NCBI RefSeq assembly: GCF_000702425.1
Contig: NZ_JNIE01000002.1
Coordinates: 62,001-126,000, forward strand
DNA length: 64,000 nucleotides
Origin: Thermocrinis jamiesonii
GTDB taxonomy: Bacteria; Aquificota; Aquificia; Aquificales; Aquificaceae
Direction: 5' to 3'
Of the stretch, positions 25,697-37,195 are shown piece by piece. The position numbers and the translations under genes were made by a program. The stretch's first letter is position 1, and each line of letters starts with the position of its first letter. Below the pieces are notes generated by a model, which saw only the letters and a program-made list of their open reading frames with translations, searched no databases and had not been told where the DNA came from.

Positions 25697-26731
25697 ATGT
25701 ATGTAACATCTTTAACTTTAAAAGAACTGAGAGAAGAGGTTAAGAAAATAGGTTGGGAGCCTTACAGGGCAGACCAGATATTAAACTGGATATACAAAAG
25801 GTTTGTTTTTGACTTTCAGCAAATGACCAACCTTTCTAAAGAGCAAAGAGCTTTTTTGAAAGATAATTACCTAATTCATAGCTTGGAACTTTTGGATGTA
25901 TTAGAAGGAGGTGATTCAAAAAAATTTCTTTTCAAAACTAAGGACGCCCATATTATTGAAACTGTGCTAATATACGAGAGAGATCATCTAACGCTGTGCG
26001 TCTCGTCCCAGATAGGTTGTGCAATAGGTTGTAGCTTTTGTGCTACTGCAAGGGATGGGCTTATAAGAAACCTAAAGGTGGAGGAAATTATAGACCAATT
26101 CTTGCAGGTCCAAAAAATGACAAAAGAAAAAATAAGAAATGTGGTTTTTATGGGCATGGGAGAGCCTTTGGCAAACTACCAAAACGTAAGGAAAGCGGTA
26201 GAGATTATGGTAAGTCCTTGGGGGCTTGACCTTTCAAAAAGAAGAATAAGCATTTCTACAAGCGGGCTTATAAACCAATTGAAAGCTATGGCAGAAGATC
26301 CTCTTATGAGAGAGTTAAATTTAGCAGTTTCCATAAATGCACCATCTCAAAACCTGAGGGAAAGCCTGATGCCGATCTCAAAGACCAACACTCTGGAAGA
26401 GCTTATGGAAGTATTGCATGACTTTCCTTACCCCCCTGACAGAAGAATAATGATAGAGTACGTATTAATAAGGGGCATAAACGACAGTGTGGAACACGCA
26501 AGAGAGCTTGCAAAACTCCTAAGGAAAAACAGAAAAAAATTCAAAGTAAATCTTATTCCTTTTAATCCAGATCCTGAATTGCCATACAAAAGACCCTCTA
26601 TGGAAAGCGTATATGCCTTTCAGAAAGTCCTTTGGGAAGAGGGTATATCTACCTTTATCAGGATAAGTAAAGGAATAAAAGTCTTTGGTGCATGCGGTCA
26701 GCTAAGAAGCAAAAGATTTGCTTTGAGGTAA
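25697..26731 (+). CDS. rlmN: Dual-specificity rRNA/tRNA (adenine-C2)-methyltransferase RlmN
   Basis: Radical SAM enzyme that makes 2-methyladenosine in 23S rRNA and some tRNAs. It has 344 residues. The cluster motif is CAIGCSFC (about 113-120). Other conserved parts are the N-terminal YRADQILNWIYKR, FMGMGEPLANY, RRISISTSG, and the C-terminal FGACGQLR holding a catalytic cysteine. lepB follows after 7 bases. No Shine-Dalgarno sequence is visible. Confidence 0.96.
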   Translation: MYVTSLTLKELREEVKKIGWEPYRADQILNWIYKRFVFDFQQMTNLSKEQRAFLKDNYLIHSLELLDVLEGGDSKKFLFKTKDAHIIETVLIYERDHLTLCVSSQIGCAIGCSFCATARDGLIRNLKVEEIIDQFLQVQKMTKEKIRNVVFMGMGEPLANYQNVRKAVEIMVSPWGLDLSKRRISISTSGLINQLKAMAEDPLMRELNLAVSINAPSQNLRESLMPISKTNTLEELMEVLHDFPYPPDRRIMIEYVLIRGINDSVEHARELAKLLRKNRKKFKVNLIPFNPDPELPYKRPSMESVYAFQKVLWEEGISTFIRISKGIKVFGACGQLRSKRFALR

Positions 26732-26738
26732 TTAAACT

Positions 26739-27422
26739 ATGAGCAAAAGAGGAAAATGGGTTACGGAGTTGATCGTAGTGGTCATGGTGGTGCTTTTGAT
26801 AAGGACCTTTGTAGCTCAAGCTTACAACATTCCCTCAGGCTCTATGAAACCTACCCTGCTTGTTGGCGACTTCATACTGGTAAATAAACTGGTTTATAGG
26901 TTTTCCGAGCCTCAGAGGGGAGACATAGTTGTGTTCAAGTATCCCATAGATCCAAGGATAGACTTTATAAAAAGGATCATTGGGATACCAGGAGATGTTA
27001 TTGAAATTAGAGATAACCAAGTTTTCATAAACGGGGAGCCGGCAAAGTTGGTTAAAATAGAAAAATCCAAGGAAGACCACTTTACGAAGATTATTAGCGA
27101 AGAAACGCTACCTGGTGGAGTTAGATACAGAGTTCAGTTTTATGAGGAAGCGGTTTTTTCAAAGAGGGACTTTGGACCCATAAAGGTGCCACCAGGACAT
27201 TACTTTGTTATGGGTGATAACAGAGACAATAGCGAAGACAGTAGGTATTGGGGCTTTTTACCAAGGGAAAACATAGTGGGAAAAGCTTTTGTTATATACT
27301 TCTCGGGAGATGTGCCTCCCCTTCAGAGCACCGAAGTTAGCTTTATAACGGGAATAAAACAGCTTCTTATAGCATTGATAAACCCAAGGTTTGAAAGGAT
27401 AGGAAAACCTCTTATATGGTAA
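26739..27422 (+). CDS. lepB: Signal peptidase I
   Basis: Cleaves signal peptides of exported proteins at the membrane surface. It has 227 residues: one N-terminal helix (about 7-25), the catalytic serine in NIPSGSMKPTL (about 31-41), the catalytic lysine in DFIKRIIGIPGD, and the GDNRDNSEDSRYWGF box. The start is 7 bases after rlmN. The 3' end overlaps the convergent gene at 27412-29085 by 11 bases, with no terminator between. Confidence 0.96.
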   Translation: MSKRGKWVTELIVVVMVVLLIRTFVAQAYNIPSGSMKPTLLVGDFILVNKLVYRFSEPQRGDIVVFKYPIDPRIDFIKRIIGIPGDVIEIRDNQVFINGEPAKLVKIEKSKEDHFTKIISEETLPGGVRYRVQFYEEAVFSKRDFGPIKVPPGHYFVMGDNRDNSEDSRYWGFLPRENIVGKAFVIYFSGDVPPLQSTEVSFITGIKQLLIALINPRFERIGKPLIW

Positions 27423-29085
27423 ATACGGGAATTTCTGCCTTTACGAATTTATAGAGGGCAGACAGCAAAACCTTCGGTGGCGGCTTTATGGAGTAAAGGG
27501 CATAGAGGAAAAGCTCTGGAAAGCGCTTTATATCAACAAATACTTTAGAAATCACCCCTTCTTTAACATCCGCAAACTCACTAAGATTATCCAATAAACT
27601 CTCGTACTTTTCCTTAGATACCTCCTTCCTAACTTCAAACAGAATACTGCTAACCAAACCTAAAACTAATGTTTCATCTTCCAAATTGGCCTGATTGAAA
27701 GTTGTCCTATACTTTAGGATACTGTCTATTATCTCGCCCACGTTTTCCAAAATCGGATTTCCAAAGGCAGGGTATATAGCGGTGGGGTTAAAAAGCCTTA
27801 TAAGGCTTAACGCAACAGGATTTTCATAACCTAAGAAATTAACACTGTGGTAAAGCATGATCGCATTTGGGTTTGCATTTTTGGTAGGAGAGTATTCTTC
27901 TGGAAGGCAAAAAGAGCTAAAGAGCTTGCAGGAAAACAAAATTTTCTTTTCTTCTTCTGTTACAACAAAGCTACCCTTATCTGGCAAAAATGGCGCTTTT
28001 ATAAATTTAATTCCTAAGTTAAGTAGTCCTTCAGGCAAGCTTTCTATAAGCTTTATCCGCCTTTCTGGAACTCCCAAGGAAATCAAACTAAGCGCTATGG
28101 GGAAACTCGTGATAACGTAGAGCCTGGAAGATAAGCTAAGCAAATTGAAAATGCTTTGAACATCCTCCGCAAGTAGGTCCATCAATACCAAAGCTTTTAT
28201 TTGTTCCAAACCACCTAAAGTCTTTTCTAAAAGTTCCTTCAGTGTTGGAAAATTTTGATTAGGTGCAAGGTTAAAAAGTATGGGTATGCCCCCGTCTTTT
28301 TTTCTGTATATTCGGAGATATACGTTTCTCTGAAGTAGGCCGTCTTTGTCTACTAAAGCTATCAAAAAGAAATCATCCTCAATGGGATATAGAGAAGGCT
28401 TCTCTATACTTGGAATGGCTTCCTTCTGAACAACCTCTTGAATTGGTGTGGTAGGAGCAAAAATAGAGAAGAATTCCCGGTTGCTTTTAAAGTATGTGTT
28501 TAGCTTTACGTCTGCCTCATAGGGAATTAAAGATAGGTTAAGGTCCTCTGTTTTGAGTATTTCAAAAAACTCTTCTAAACTGCAGGAAAGCCCTTTTACA
28601 GAGTGACTTTTTATATAAATTTCACACGCTTTATCCTCAGAAACAAATAAAATACCTGCAGACACTCCTTTTGATAGAAGGGATATCAATACGTTCATTA
28701 ATCCAAAGCTACCGGAAATTTTGTGCTCAATATCTTTGTGCATATTGTAGAGCTTTGCAGATTTATTCAAAAATTCCAACGGGTTGAAAGGAATGGTAAT
28801 TATGTTAAGATCGCTAAACCCCATTTCTCTTATCTTGTCCGCATCTTCGTAGTTTTCAACCAAGAACAAAGGCAAACAAAATATGTCCTTTTGAAGGATA
28901 TCCCAAAAGAAGTTAATGTCTTTATAGCTTAGAATTAGCAAATCTGGTTTTACCGTATTTAATAAATCAACAGCCTTGGTTTCATCAAGCGCAACCATAA
29001 GTTTGTGACCGGTTATATCCAAAATATCTCCAAAAACGGGAAAAAGTTTTTTATCTTTATCAAGCAAAAGAAACTTTATAGCCAT
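27412..29085 (-). CDS. Pseudo-receiver / PATAN-like / ligand-less ODP-fold protein
   Basis: A 557-residue soluble protein of unknown function. Residues 3-110 look like a receiver domain, but the phospho-accepting Asp is replaced (PDLLILSYKD, where PDLILLD is usual). Residues 120-190 (ISGSFGLMNVLISLLSKGVSAG) resemble PATAN/DUF4388. Residues 236-450 resemble the ODP metallo-beta-lactamase fold of flavodiiron-type oxygen sensors (VYLRIYRK, APFLPDKGSF, ILFSCKLFSSF), yet the iron ligands expected in HxxxD, FLHSPGNF and LFSGDLF are absent. ATG 29085 has GGAGGTG and overlaps the upstream TGA. It lies at the tail of the ribosomal operon. Confidence 0.7.
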   Translation of the reverse strand: MAIKFLLLDKDKKLFPVFGDILDITGHKLMVALDETKAVDLLNTVKPDLLILSYKDINFFWDILQKDIFCLPLFLVENYEDADKIREMGFSDLNIITIPFNPLEFLNKSAKLYNMHKDIEHKISGSFGLMNVLISLLSKGVSAGILFVSEDKACEIYIKSHSVKGLSCSLEEFFEILKTEDLNLSLIPYEADVKLNTYFKSNREFFSIFAPTTPIQEVVQKEAIPSIEKPSLYPIEDDFFLIALVDKDGLLQRNVYLRIYRKKDGGIPILFNLAPNQNFPTLKELLEKTLGGLEQIKALVLMDLLAEDVQSIFNLLSLSSRLYVITSFPIALSLISLGVPERRIKLIESLPEGLLNLGIKFIKAPFLPDKGSFVVTEEEKKILFSCKLFSSFCLPEEYSPTKNANPNAIMLYHSVNFLGYENPVALSLIRLFNPTAIYPAFGNPILENVGEIIDSILKYRTTFNQANLEDETLVLGLVSSILFEVRKEVSKEKYESLLDNLSEFADVKEGVISKVFVDIKRFPELFLYALYSIKPPPKVLLSALYKFVKAEIPVFTI

Positions 29086-29333
29086 CAAAACACCTCCCCT
29101 TTCTTAGCGGCTACTTCCAAAAGACTTAACTGCTCTTTAAGGATATTGAAAGACTGAACTACCATGAAGAAGGCATGTTCCACATTTATAAGTGCGGATT
29201 GAAAAGAAAGGGAATCTTCCATAACCCTAATTTCTCTGATCTTTCTGTAGTATTCATCCAACTCTGTGCCACATTCCAAAAGCTTCTTTATAATCTCTTT
29301 GCTCAGTTTTAATGCTTCCTCCCTTCTATCCAT
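29085..29333 (-). CDS. Small helical protein of unknown function
   Basis: An 82-residue protein, predicted almost entirely alpha-helical, with two long amphipathic helices (about 3-40 and 43-75) and no membrane segment. I do not recognise the family. It overlaps the phosphohexomutase-like gene upstream by 25 bases, and its TGA overlaps the ATG of the pseudo-receiver gene by one base. The tight coupling suggests these three form one functional set. Confidence 0.6.
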   Translation of the reverse strand: MDRREEALKLSKEIIKKLLECGTELDEYYRKIREIRVMEDSLSFQSALINVEHAFFMVVQSFNILKEQLSLLEVAAKKGEVF

Positions 29334-29707
29334 ATTTTACCTACCTCTTCACCTTTCTTCCTTGGGATATTATACCTGCTAAAAAGTATAGATTCTACTT
29401 TCTTTAATTCAATGTCTGTTAAACCTTCAAAAACCAAGGTATGTTTTTCTTCTTTAAACTTGTAAGAAACTTTTAGGTCACCTTCACCGATAAAAACATC
29501 CCCACCACCTGCCATAAAGCCTACCGCCAAGGATGCGGTAGCAAAGTTAAGTGTGTCCAATCCTAAGGTAGGTTTTCCTTCCCCTTTTTCTATCACAAGA
29601 TAAACACAAAGGGCAAGCCCCACTCTGAAGAGGTTTTCTGCAGTTAGAGGATACTCGCCTAAGTTTCCAGAAAGTTCATTTCCATCAAACATGCTCCTTA
29701 ACAGCAT
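29309..29707 (-). CDS. Stand-alone phosphohexomutase domain I-like protein
   Basis: A 132-residue protein resembling only the first domain of alpha-D-phosphohexomutases: [21 protein letters not shown] matches the usual FGTSGIRG...LTPE opening, GLDTLNFATASLAVGFMAGGGDVF matches GRDTR...AL.AGL.SAGVDV. The catalytic Ser loop (TASHNP) and domains II-IV are absent. A C-terminal beta section (LKVSYKFKEEKHTLVFEGL) follows. ATG 29707 has GGAGG 6 bases upstream and overlaps tlyA by 23 bases. A non-catalytic binding role is plausible. The homology call is by eye. Confidence 0.6.
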   Translation of the reverse strand: MLLRSMFDGNELSGNLGEYPLTAENLFRVGLALCVYLVIEKGEGKPTLGLDTLNFATASLAVGFMAGGGDVFIGEGDLKVSYKFKEEKHTLVFEGLTDIELKKVESILFSRYNIPRKKGEEVGKIWIEGRKH

Positions 29708-30461
29708 TCCAAGCCTCCAATTTTAGGTCTTCCAAACCTAAGTCTCCCCTTTTAGCCAGGATGAAAAACTCTTCGTTTCCCTTACTACCCTTTGGCTTAG
29801 CTTTAATTATTCTTTTTATAGAATAGCCAAGACCTTTGATGAACTCCGCCACTTTTAAAATGGCTTCCACTTTTTTGGCATCGTCTCTTACCACCCCCTT
29901 TTTAACGTATTTTGCTGGCAGTTCAAACTGAGGTTTTACAAGAACCAAAAGCAATCCGTCTTCTTTTAAGAATCTAACTACATTGGGCAAAAGGGCTGTG
30001 GAAGATATGAAGGATACATCCATGGTTATTATATCTACCTTTTCTGGCACGTGCTTTTCCGTTAGCTCTCTGGCGTCCGTTTCTTCGTAAAGAACTACTC
30101 TGCTGTCTTTTCTTAGCTTTTGGTCCATCTGAGCCTTACCCACATCCACCGCATAAACCCTTTTTGCTCCCTTCTGTAGCAAGCAATCCGTAAAACCACC
30201 AGTAGATGAGCCCACATCAAGAGCAACAAAACCTTCCACGGACAAACCAAGTCTATCAAGGGCATTCTCTAACTTATATCCTCCCCTTGAGACATACTTA
30301 AAAGGTTCTTTTATCTCAACCTTAGAACCTTCCTTTACCTTACTACCCGGCTTATCTACCAATTTGCCATCCACGAGCACCATACCTGCCAATATGAGAG
30401 CTTGAGCTTTTTCTCTGGTGGGAGCTAAACCCTTCTCAACCAAATACTGGTCTAACCTCAA
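29685..30461 (-). CDS. tlyA: TlyA family rRNA (cytidine-2'-O)-methyltransferase
   Basis: A 258-residue protein with an N-terminal S4 RNA-binding domain ([20 protein letters not shown], about 1-60) and a Rossmann FtsJ-like methyltransferase: SAM motif [16 protein letters not shown] (about 79-94), the catalytic K-D-K-E pattern with MDVSFIS and LVKPQFEL. TlyA methylates ribosomal RNA cytidines and is sometimes called a haemolysin. It starts at TTG overlapping the yggT stop (TTGA), so it is translated by coupling. Confidence 0.93.
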   Translation of the reverse strand: MRLDQYLVEKGLAPTREKAQALILAGMVLVDGKLVDKPGSKVKEGSKVEIKEPFKYVSRGGYKLENALDRLGLSVEGFVALDVGSSTGGFTDCLLQKGAKRVYAVDVGKAQMDQKLRKDSRVVLYEETDARELTEKHVPEKVDIITMDVSFISSTALLPNVVRFLKEDGLLLVLVKPQFELPAKYVKKGVVRDDAKKVEAILKVAEFIKGLGYSIKRIIKAKPKGSKGNEEFFILAKRGDLGLEDLKLEAWNAVKEHV

Positions 30462-30697
30462 AGTTTAAGAAGGGACTTTATCAAATATAAGATTAGCAAG
30501 AGCACAAGGGGAGAAAAATCCACATTGGCATAAGTAGGGAGGATCCTTCTTATTGGACGAAGGATTGGTTCAACGATATTGTCCAATCTTTTGTAAAATC
30601 CACTCTTCCTTATTTGAGGGATCCAAGAACCTATGGCATGAACCAGAACAAGCACAATAAGTATATTTATTATTAAAGACAGTATGGCTTTTATCAT
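30458..30697 (-). CDS. YggT family membrane protein
   Basis: A 79-residue protein with two helices (about 4-22 and 60-78) joined by [29 protein letters not shown], the YggT signature. The family is linked to osmotic tolerance and, in other species, to division or photosystem assembly. The ATG overlaps the rplQ TGA (ATGA), and tlyA follows with a TTGA overlap. Confidence 0.88.
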   Translation of the reverse strand: MIKAILSLIINILIVLVLVHAIGSWIPQIRKSGFYKRLDNIVEPILRPIRRILPTYANVDFSPLVLLLILYLIKSLLKL

Positions 30698-31050
30698 TCA
30701 ACAAACTCAAGTATGGCAAGTTCGCAGGAATCACCCACTCTCCTGAGTGGCAGTTTGATTATCCTGGTGTAACCGCCGTTCCTGCCTTCAAAGCGTGGAG
30801 CAATGTTTTCAAAAAGTTTTTTTATCGCCTTTTTGTCTGGCAAAAGCTCAAGGGCCCTTCTTCTTGCAGAAAGGTCTCCTTTTTTTCCTAAGGTGATCAG
30901 TTTTTCCACAAAGGGGCGCACTGCCTTTGCCTTTTGCAAAGATGTTTCTATTCTTTCCTCCAAAATTAACGCTCTGGCAAGAGAGCGGTAAAGAGCCAAT
31001 CTCTGTTCTTTTGTCCTGTCAAAGTGTTTTTTCTTAACTCTGTGCCTCAT
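30694..31050 (-). CDS. rplQ: Ribosomal protein bL17
   Basis: A 118-residue 50S protein at the exit tunnel, with the signature [29 protein letters not shown] and the C-terminal [25 protein letters not shown]. It follows rpoA by 3 bases, the usual end of the alpha operon, but here the unit continues into yggT without a terminator. Confidence 0.97.
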   Translation of the reverse strand: MRHRVKKKHFDRTKEQRLALYRSLARALILEERIETSLQKAKAVRPFVEKLITLGKKGDLSARRRALELLPDKKAIKKLFENIAPRFEGRNGGYTRIIKLPLRRVGDSCELAILEFVE

Positions 31051-31053
31051 GGC

Positions 31054-32007
31054 TTACCTCCTGCCTGTGAGATCCATTCCAAAGTGCAAACCCAACTGTT
31101 TGAGGGCTTCCTTTAGCTCGTTTATAGCTTTCCTTCCTATGTTTTTAGTGCTCTTTAGCTCTTCCTCCGTAAGCTTAACTAAATCTCCTATGGTGTTTAT
31201 GCCCATTCTCTTTATTGAATTAAGTGCCCTTTGGGACACATCCAGCTCTTCCACAGGAAGGGACAACTTTTCTATAAACTCATCAGGTGGAATGGGTTCT
31301 TCTATTACCCTTGGTATTTCGTGGGATATATACTCCAATGTGGAGAAGTTCCTGATTATTATACCAACCGCTTCCTTTACAACTTCCTCTGGAGTTTTTG
31401 TACCATCTGTATAGACTTCCATTATCAATCTGTCGTAATCGCTTTTTTTCTCAACCCTTGTCTTTTCTACTCTGTAGGCTACGTGTTTAACTGGGTTAAA
31501 ATCTCCATCTACCATAATCCATCCAATTTCTCCAAAAGCCTCCATTTCCTCCGTAGGCACATATCCTATTCCTCTTTCTACTCTTACCTCCATGTTAACT
31601 TCCACATCCGGGCTTGTAATAGTAAGCACCTTTGCATCTGGATTTATCAGTTCTACATTGGGAGGCAAAGAAAAATCCTTTGCATAAACTGTACCTTCTC
31701 CTTTCTTCTTAAGATAGAGAATTTCCACATCCGAATCCTTCATCCTAAATTTCAACTTCTTCAAGTTTGCTATGATCTCCAAAACGTCTTCCTGCACACC
31801 TTCTAAAGCAGAGAACTCATGATAAACACCGTATATTTTTACACCAGTTATGGCACAGCCTTCTATGGATGAAAGAAGAACCCTACGCAGGGAGTTTCCT
31901 ATGGTTATGCCAAAACCCCTTTCTAAGGGCTCTACTACAAAACGACCATACGTTTTATTTACTTCTTCCCAAAAGATCTTCGTTGGATAAACAAACTGCC
32001 TTATCAT
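31054..32007 (-). CDS. rpoA: DNA-directed RNA polymerase alpha subunit
   Basis: A 317-residue subunit. The N-terminal domain (1-230) dimerises and nucleates polymerase assembly (RFVVEPLERGFGITIGNSLRRVLLSS, GVQEDV, VERGIGYVP). After a linker, the C-terminal domain (about 248-317, ELDVSQRALNSIKRMGINTI, NIGRKAINELKEAL) contacts UP elements and regulators. It is followed by rplQ after 3 bases and preceded by rpsD. Confidence 0.98.
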   Translation of the reverse strand: MIRQFVYPTKIFWEEVNKTYGRFVVEPLERGFGITIGNSLRRVLLSSIEGCAITGVKIYGVYHEFSALEGVQEDVLEIIANLKKLKFRMKDSDVEILYLKKKGEGTVYAKDFSLPPNVELINPDAKVLTITSPDVEVNMEVRVERGIGYVPTEEMEAFGEIGWIMVDGDFNPVKHVAYRVEKTRVEKKSDYDRLIMEVYTDGTKTPEEVVKEAVGIIIRNFSTLEYISHEIPRVIEEPIPPDEFIEKLSLPVEELDVSQRALNSIKRMGINTIGDLVKLTEEELKSTKNIGRKAINELKEALKQLGLHFGMDLTGRR

Positions 32008-32018
32008 TCTGTTCCTCC

Positions 32019-32648
32019 TTATACTCTTGAGTAAAACTCTATAACATACTGCAGGTTTATCGGTATTTCTAACTGTATGTCTTTGGGTAAATCAAGAACT
32101 TTACCCCTGAAGTTTTCTTTGTCAAGCTCTAACCATACTGGCACACTCCTTGGATCTATGTTTTCTAAGTTTTGAATGATTTGGGGGATATCCCTTGAGC
32201 TTGGTTTTACCTCTATGATGTCTCCTGGGGAAACTTGATAGGACGGAATGTCAACCACTTTACCATTTACCAGTATGTGTCCGTGAGCAACAAACTGTCT
32301 TGCCTGTCTTCTGGTGCAGGCGATCCCTAATCTATAAACTACGTTATCCAACCGTCTTTCCAACAGCTGGAGTAAAACTTGCCCTGTATTTCCTTTGGCT
32401 TTTGAAGCCATATCAAAGTATTTTTTGAATTGCTTTTCCCTTATTCCACCGTATAAAAACTTCAATTTTTGTTTTTCCATAAGTCGCAAACCGTATTCAG
32501 TTAGCTTTCTTTTTCTACCTTTTAGTCTTCCGTGTTGTCCTGGTGGATAATTTCTTTTGGCAAGAATTTTGGGAGCGCTCTTTTTACCAGATACAACCAC
32601 ACCAAATCTTCTATCTATTTTTACCCAGGGTCCTAAATACCTACCCAT
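32019..32648 (-). CDS. rpsD: Ribosomal protein uS4
   Basis: A 209-residue primary assembly protein of the 30S subunit. It has MGRYLGPWVKIDRRFG, the S4 RNA-binding fold (RRLDNVVYRLGIACTRRQAR, VNGKVVDIPSYQVSPGD), and no zinc cysteines at the N-terminus (the C-minus form). It is in the alpha operon between rpsK and rpoA. Confidence 0.98.
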   Translation of the reverse strand: MGRYLGPWVKIDRRFGVVVSGKKSAPKILAKRNYPPGQHGRLKGRKRKLTEYGLRLMEKQKLKFLYGGIREKQFKKYFDMASKAKGNTGQVLLQLLERRLDNVVYRLGIACTRRQARQFVAHGHILVNGKVVDIPSYQVSPGDIIEVKPSSRDIPQIIQNLENIDPRSVPVWLELDKENFRGKVLDLPKDIQLEIPINLQYVIEFYSRV

Positions 32649-32651
32649 TCT

Positions 32652-33041
32652 TTACACCCTCCTTTTTGCAGGTGGTCTACAGCCGTTATGGGGTATAGGA
32701 GTAGCATCCCTGATCTTTGTTATTTTTATTCCAGTAGCATGCACTGCCTTTAGTGCAGACTCTCTACCTGCACCCGCACCCTTGATCACCACTTCAACTT
32801 CTTGAAGTCCATACTCCTGCATTGCCCTTTTTACTGCCCTTTGGGCTGCAAGTTGAGCAGCATAAGGTGTGCTCTTTCTTGTACCTTTAAAACCAACAGT
32901 TCCACCGCTTTCCCAAACAAGGGTATTACCCTGCATATCAGTTACATTAACTATGGTATTGTTAAACGTGCTAAGAATATGAACTATGCCTTGGGTTACA
33001 ACTCTCTTTTGTTTTTTTGTGGTTTGTCTTCTCTTTGCCAT
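32652..33041 (-). CDS. rpsK: Ribosomal protein uS11
   Basis: A 129-residue 30S platform protein, from ATG 33041 with AAGGAGG upstream; a GTG one codon earlier is less likely. The core [34 protein letters not shown] and [12 protein letters not shown] is diagnostic, and the C-terminus [16 protein letters not shown] is standard. It lies between rpsM and rpsD. Confidence 0.98.
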   Translation of the reverse strand: MAKRRQTTKKQKRVVTQGIVHILSTFNNTIVNVTDMQGNTLVWESGGTVGFKGTRKSTPYAAQLAAQRAVKRAMQEYGLQEVEVVIKGAGAGRESALKAVHATGIKITKIRDATPIPHNGCRPPAKRRV

Positions 33042-33052
33042 CACCTTCCTCC

Positions 33053-33433
33053 TTACTTAGCTATTCTCTTTCTAGTTCCGGCTACCGTTTTTCTTTTTCC
33101 TTTTCTCGTTCTTGCGTTAGTTCTCGTCTGCTGTCCTCTTACAGGTAATCCTTTTGCGTGTCTTATTCCTCTATAGCATCCTATATCAATTAGCTTCTTT
33201 ATGTTCAGCTGGACTTCCCTCCTTAGGTCTCCTTCTACTTTATAGTTTTGTTCAATAAACTTTCTTATGGTATTTAGCTCTTCTGGACTCAATTCACCTA
33301 AGCGCTTTGTGCACGGTATGCCAGTCTTTTCGCATATTTCCTTAGCCCTTTTCCATCCTATACCATACAAGTAAGTTAGGGCTACCTCCAATTTTTTGTG
33401 GTCTGGCAGATCTACTCCCGCTATTCTTGCCAT
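33053..33433 (-). CDS. rpsM: Ribosomal protein uS13
   Basis: A 126-residue 30S head protein. It has [26 protein letters not shown] at the start and the basic C-terminal tail [21 protein letters not shown], which reaches the P-site tRNA. It starts the alpha-operon block after rpmJ, 12 bases upstream. Confidence 0.98.
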   Translation of the reverse strand: MARIAGVDLPDHKKLEVALTYLYGIGWKRAKEICEKTGIPCTKRLGELSPEELNTIRKFIEQNYKVEGDLRREVQLNIKKLIDIGCYRGIRHAKGLPVRGQQTRTNARTRKGKRKTVAGTRKRIAK

Positions 33434-33445
33434 TGCCTTTCCTCC

Positions 33446-33562
33446 TTAGGATCCTTGCCTTTGCTTGTGCTTAGGATTTTCGCATATTACCATAACTCTA
33501 CCCTTTCTCCTTATTATCTTACACTTGGCACATATGGGCTTAACAGAGGGTCTTACTTTCAT
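33446..33562 (-). CDS. rpmJ: Ribosomal protein bL36
   Basis: A 38-residue zinc protein of the 50S subunit, easily missed because of its size. The frame reads [20 protein letters not shown] and ends GSstop, with the zinc ligands CAKC, Cys27 and His32 ([10 protein letters not shown]). A GGAGG lies 6 bases before the ATG. It sits at its usual place between infA and rpsM. Confidence 0.97.
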   Translation of the reverse strand: MKVRPSVKPICAKCKIIRRKGRVMVICENPKHKQRQGS

Positions 33563-33596
33563 CTCAAACCTCCTGGAAATGGAATATTATACCACA

Positions 33597-33828
33597 TTAT
33601 TCTCTGTATATTATCCTTCCACGGGTAAGGTCATAAGGAGATAGCTCCACCTTCACCCTATCTCCTGGTAGTATCCTAATAAAGTGCACGCGCATTTTTC
33701 CAGAAACATGGGCTAATACCTGATGTCCTGTGTCCAACCTTACCCTAAACATAGCGTTGGGTAAAGCTTCTTCTACAGTGCCTTCAAGCACAATTCCTTT
33801 TTCTTTTTGTTTTTCCTGATCTTTTTTC

Positions 33829-33836
<8 letters not shown>
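33597..33836 (-). CDS. infA: Translation initiation factor IF-1
   Basis: A 79-residue OB-fold factor that occupies the ribosomal A site. The core is [43 protein letters not shown] and [12 protein letters not shown] Lys-rich N-terminal tail of about 14 residues ([12 protein letters not shown]) is longer than in most bacteria. ATG 33836 is the better start; a TTG one codon earlier also exists. It overlaps map by about 8 bases. Confidence 0.96.
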
Positions 33837-36560
<2,724 letters not shown>

Positions 36561-36564
<4 letters not shown>

Positions 36565-37007
36565 CTTATGACCTCGCAAACACCACCAGCTTTTTCAATT
36601 TTCTCCTTTGCAGATTTAGAAAAGGCATGAGCTTTAACGATTAGTCTTTTTGAAAGCTCCCCATCTCCGAGTATTTTTACTGGCATGCGAGGTTTTACGA
36701 GCCCCTTTTCCAAAAGCTTTTGTGGATCTACTTCTTCCCCTTCGGAAAATAACTTATCCAGCACCTTTACATTAACCACCGAATACTCAATCCTGTTGGG
36801 ACTTCTAAAGCCTCTTTTGGGAATTCTCTTGTGCAGAGGCGTTTGACCACCCTCAAACCAAGAGGGAAGTTTTCTGTCTCCAGACCTTGACTTTTGGCCC
36901 TTGTGTCCCCTTCCACAAGTTTTGCCGTGCCCAGAACCTATACCCCTACCAACCCTCTTTCTCTTTTTGGTCGCTCCTGGGTTGGGTGCCAATTCGTGGA
37001 GCTTCAT
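36561..37007 (-). CDS. rplO: Ribosomal protein uL15
   Basis: A 148-residue 50S protein with [22 protein letters not shown], the Gly/Arg/Lys-rich [20 protein letters not shown] and [17 protein letters not shown]. Its ATG overlaps the rpmD stop by 4 bases, and its stop overlaps the secY GTG. The order rpmD-rplO-secY is standard for the spc operon. Confidence 0.97.
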
Positions 37008-37195
37008 TCTTCCACCTCCTGAACTTGCAAAAGATAATGGGCAATTTTTATGTTTCCTCTAACCATTGGATTGTCCGGCAATATTCTAACATCTCCTACT
37101 TTTCTTAAACCTAAGCTTTTTACAGCCTTTATGTGTTTTTCAGGCTTTCCAGCCAAACCTCTAATTAGGCGCACCTTTATCTTTTTCATCTTCAT
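37004..37195 (-). CDS. rpmD: Ribosomal protein uL30
   Basis: A 63-residue 50S protein with [30 protein letters not shown] and [18 protein letters not shown]. Its first two methionines (37195 and 37189) are both possible starts. It overlaps rpsE and rplO by 4 bases each. Confidence 0.95.
   Translation of the reverse strand: MKMKKIKVRLIRGLAGKPEKHIKAVKSLGLRKVGDVRILPDNPMVRGNIKIAHYLLQVQEVEE

Noticed and set aside
31231-31806. A 191-codon plus-strand frame across rpoA
   Set aside because: It is antisense to rpoA over its whole length, has odd composition (rich in Tyr, Phe and Cys), no start signal and no family resemblance.
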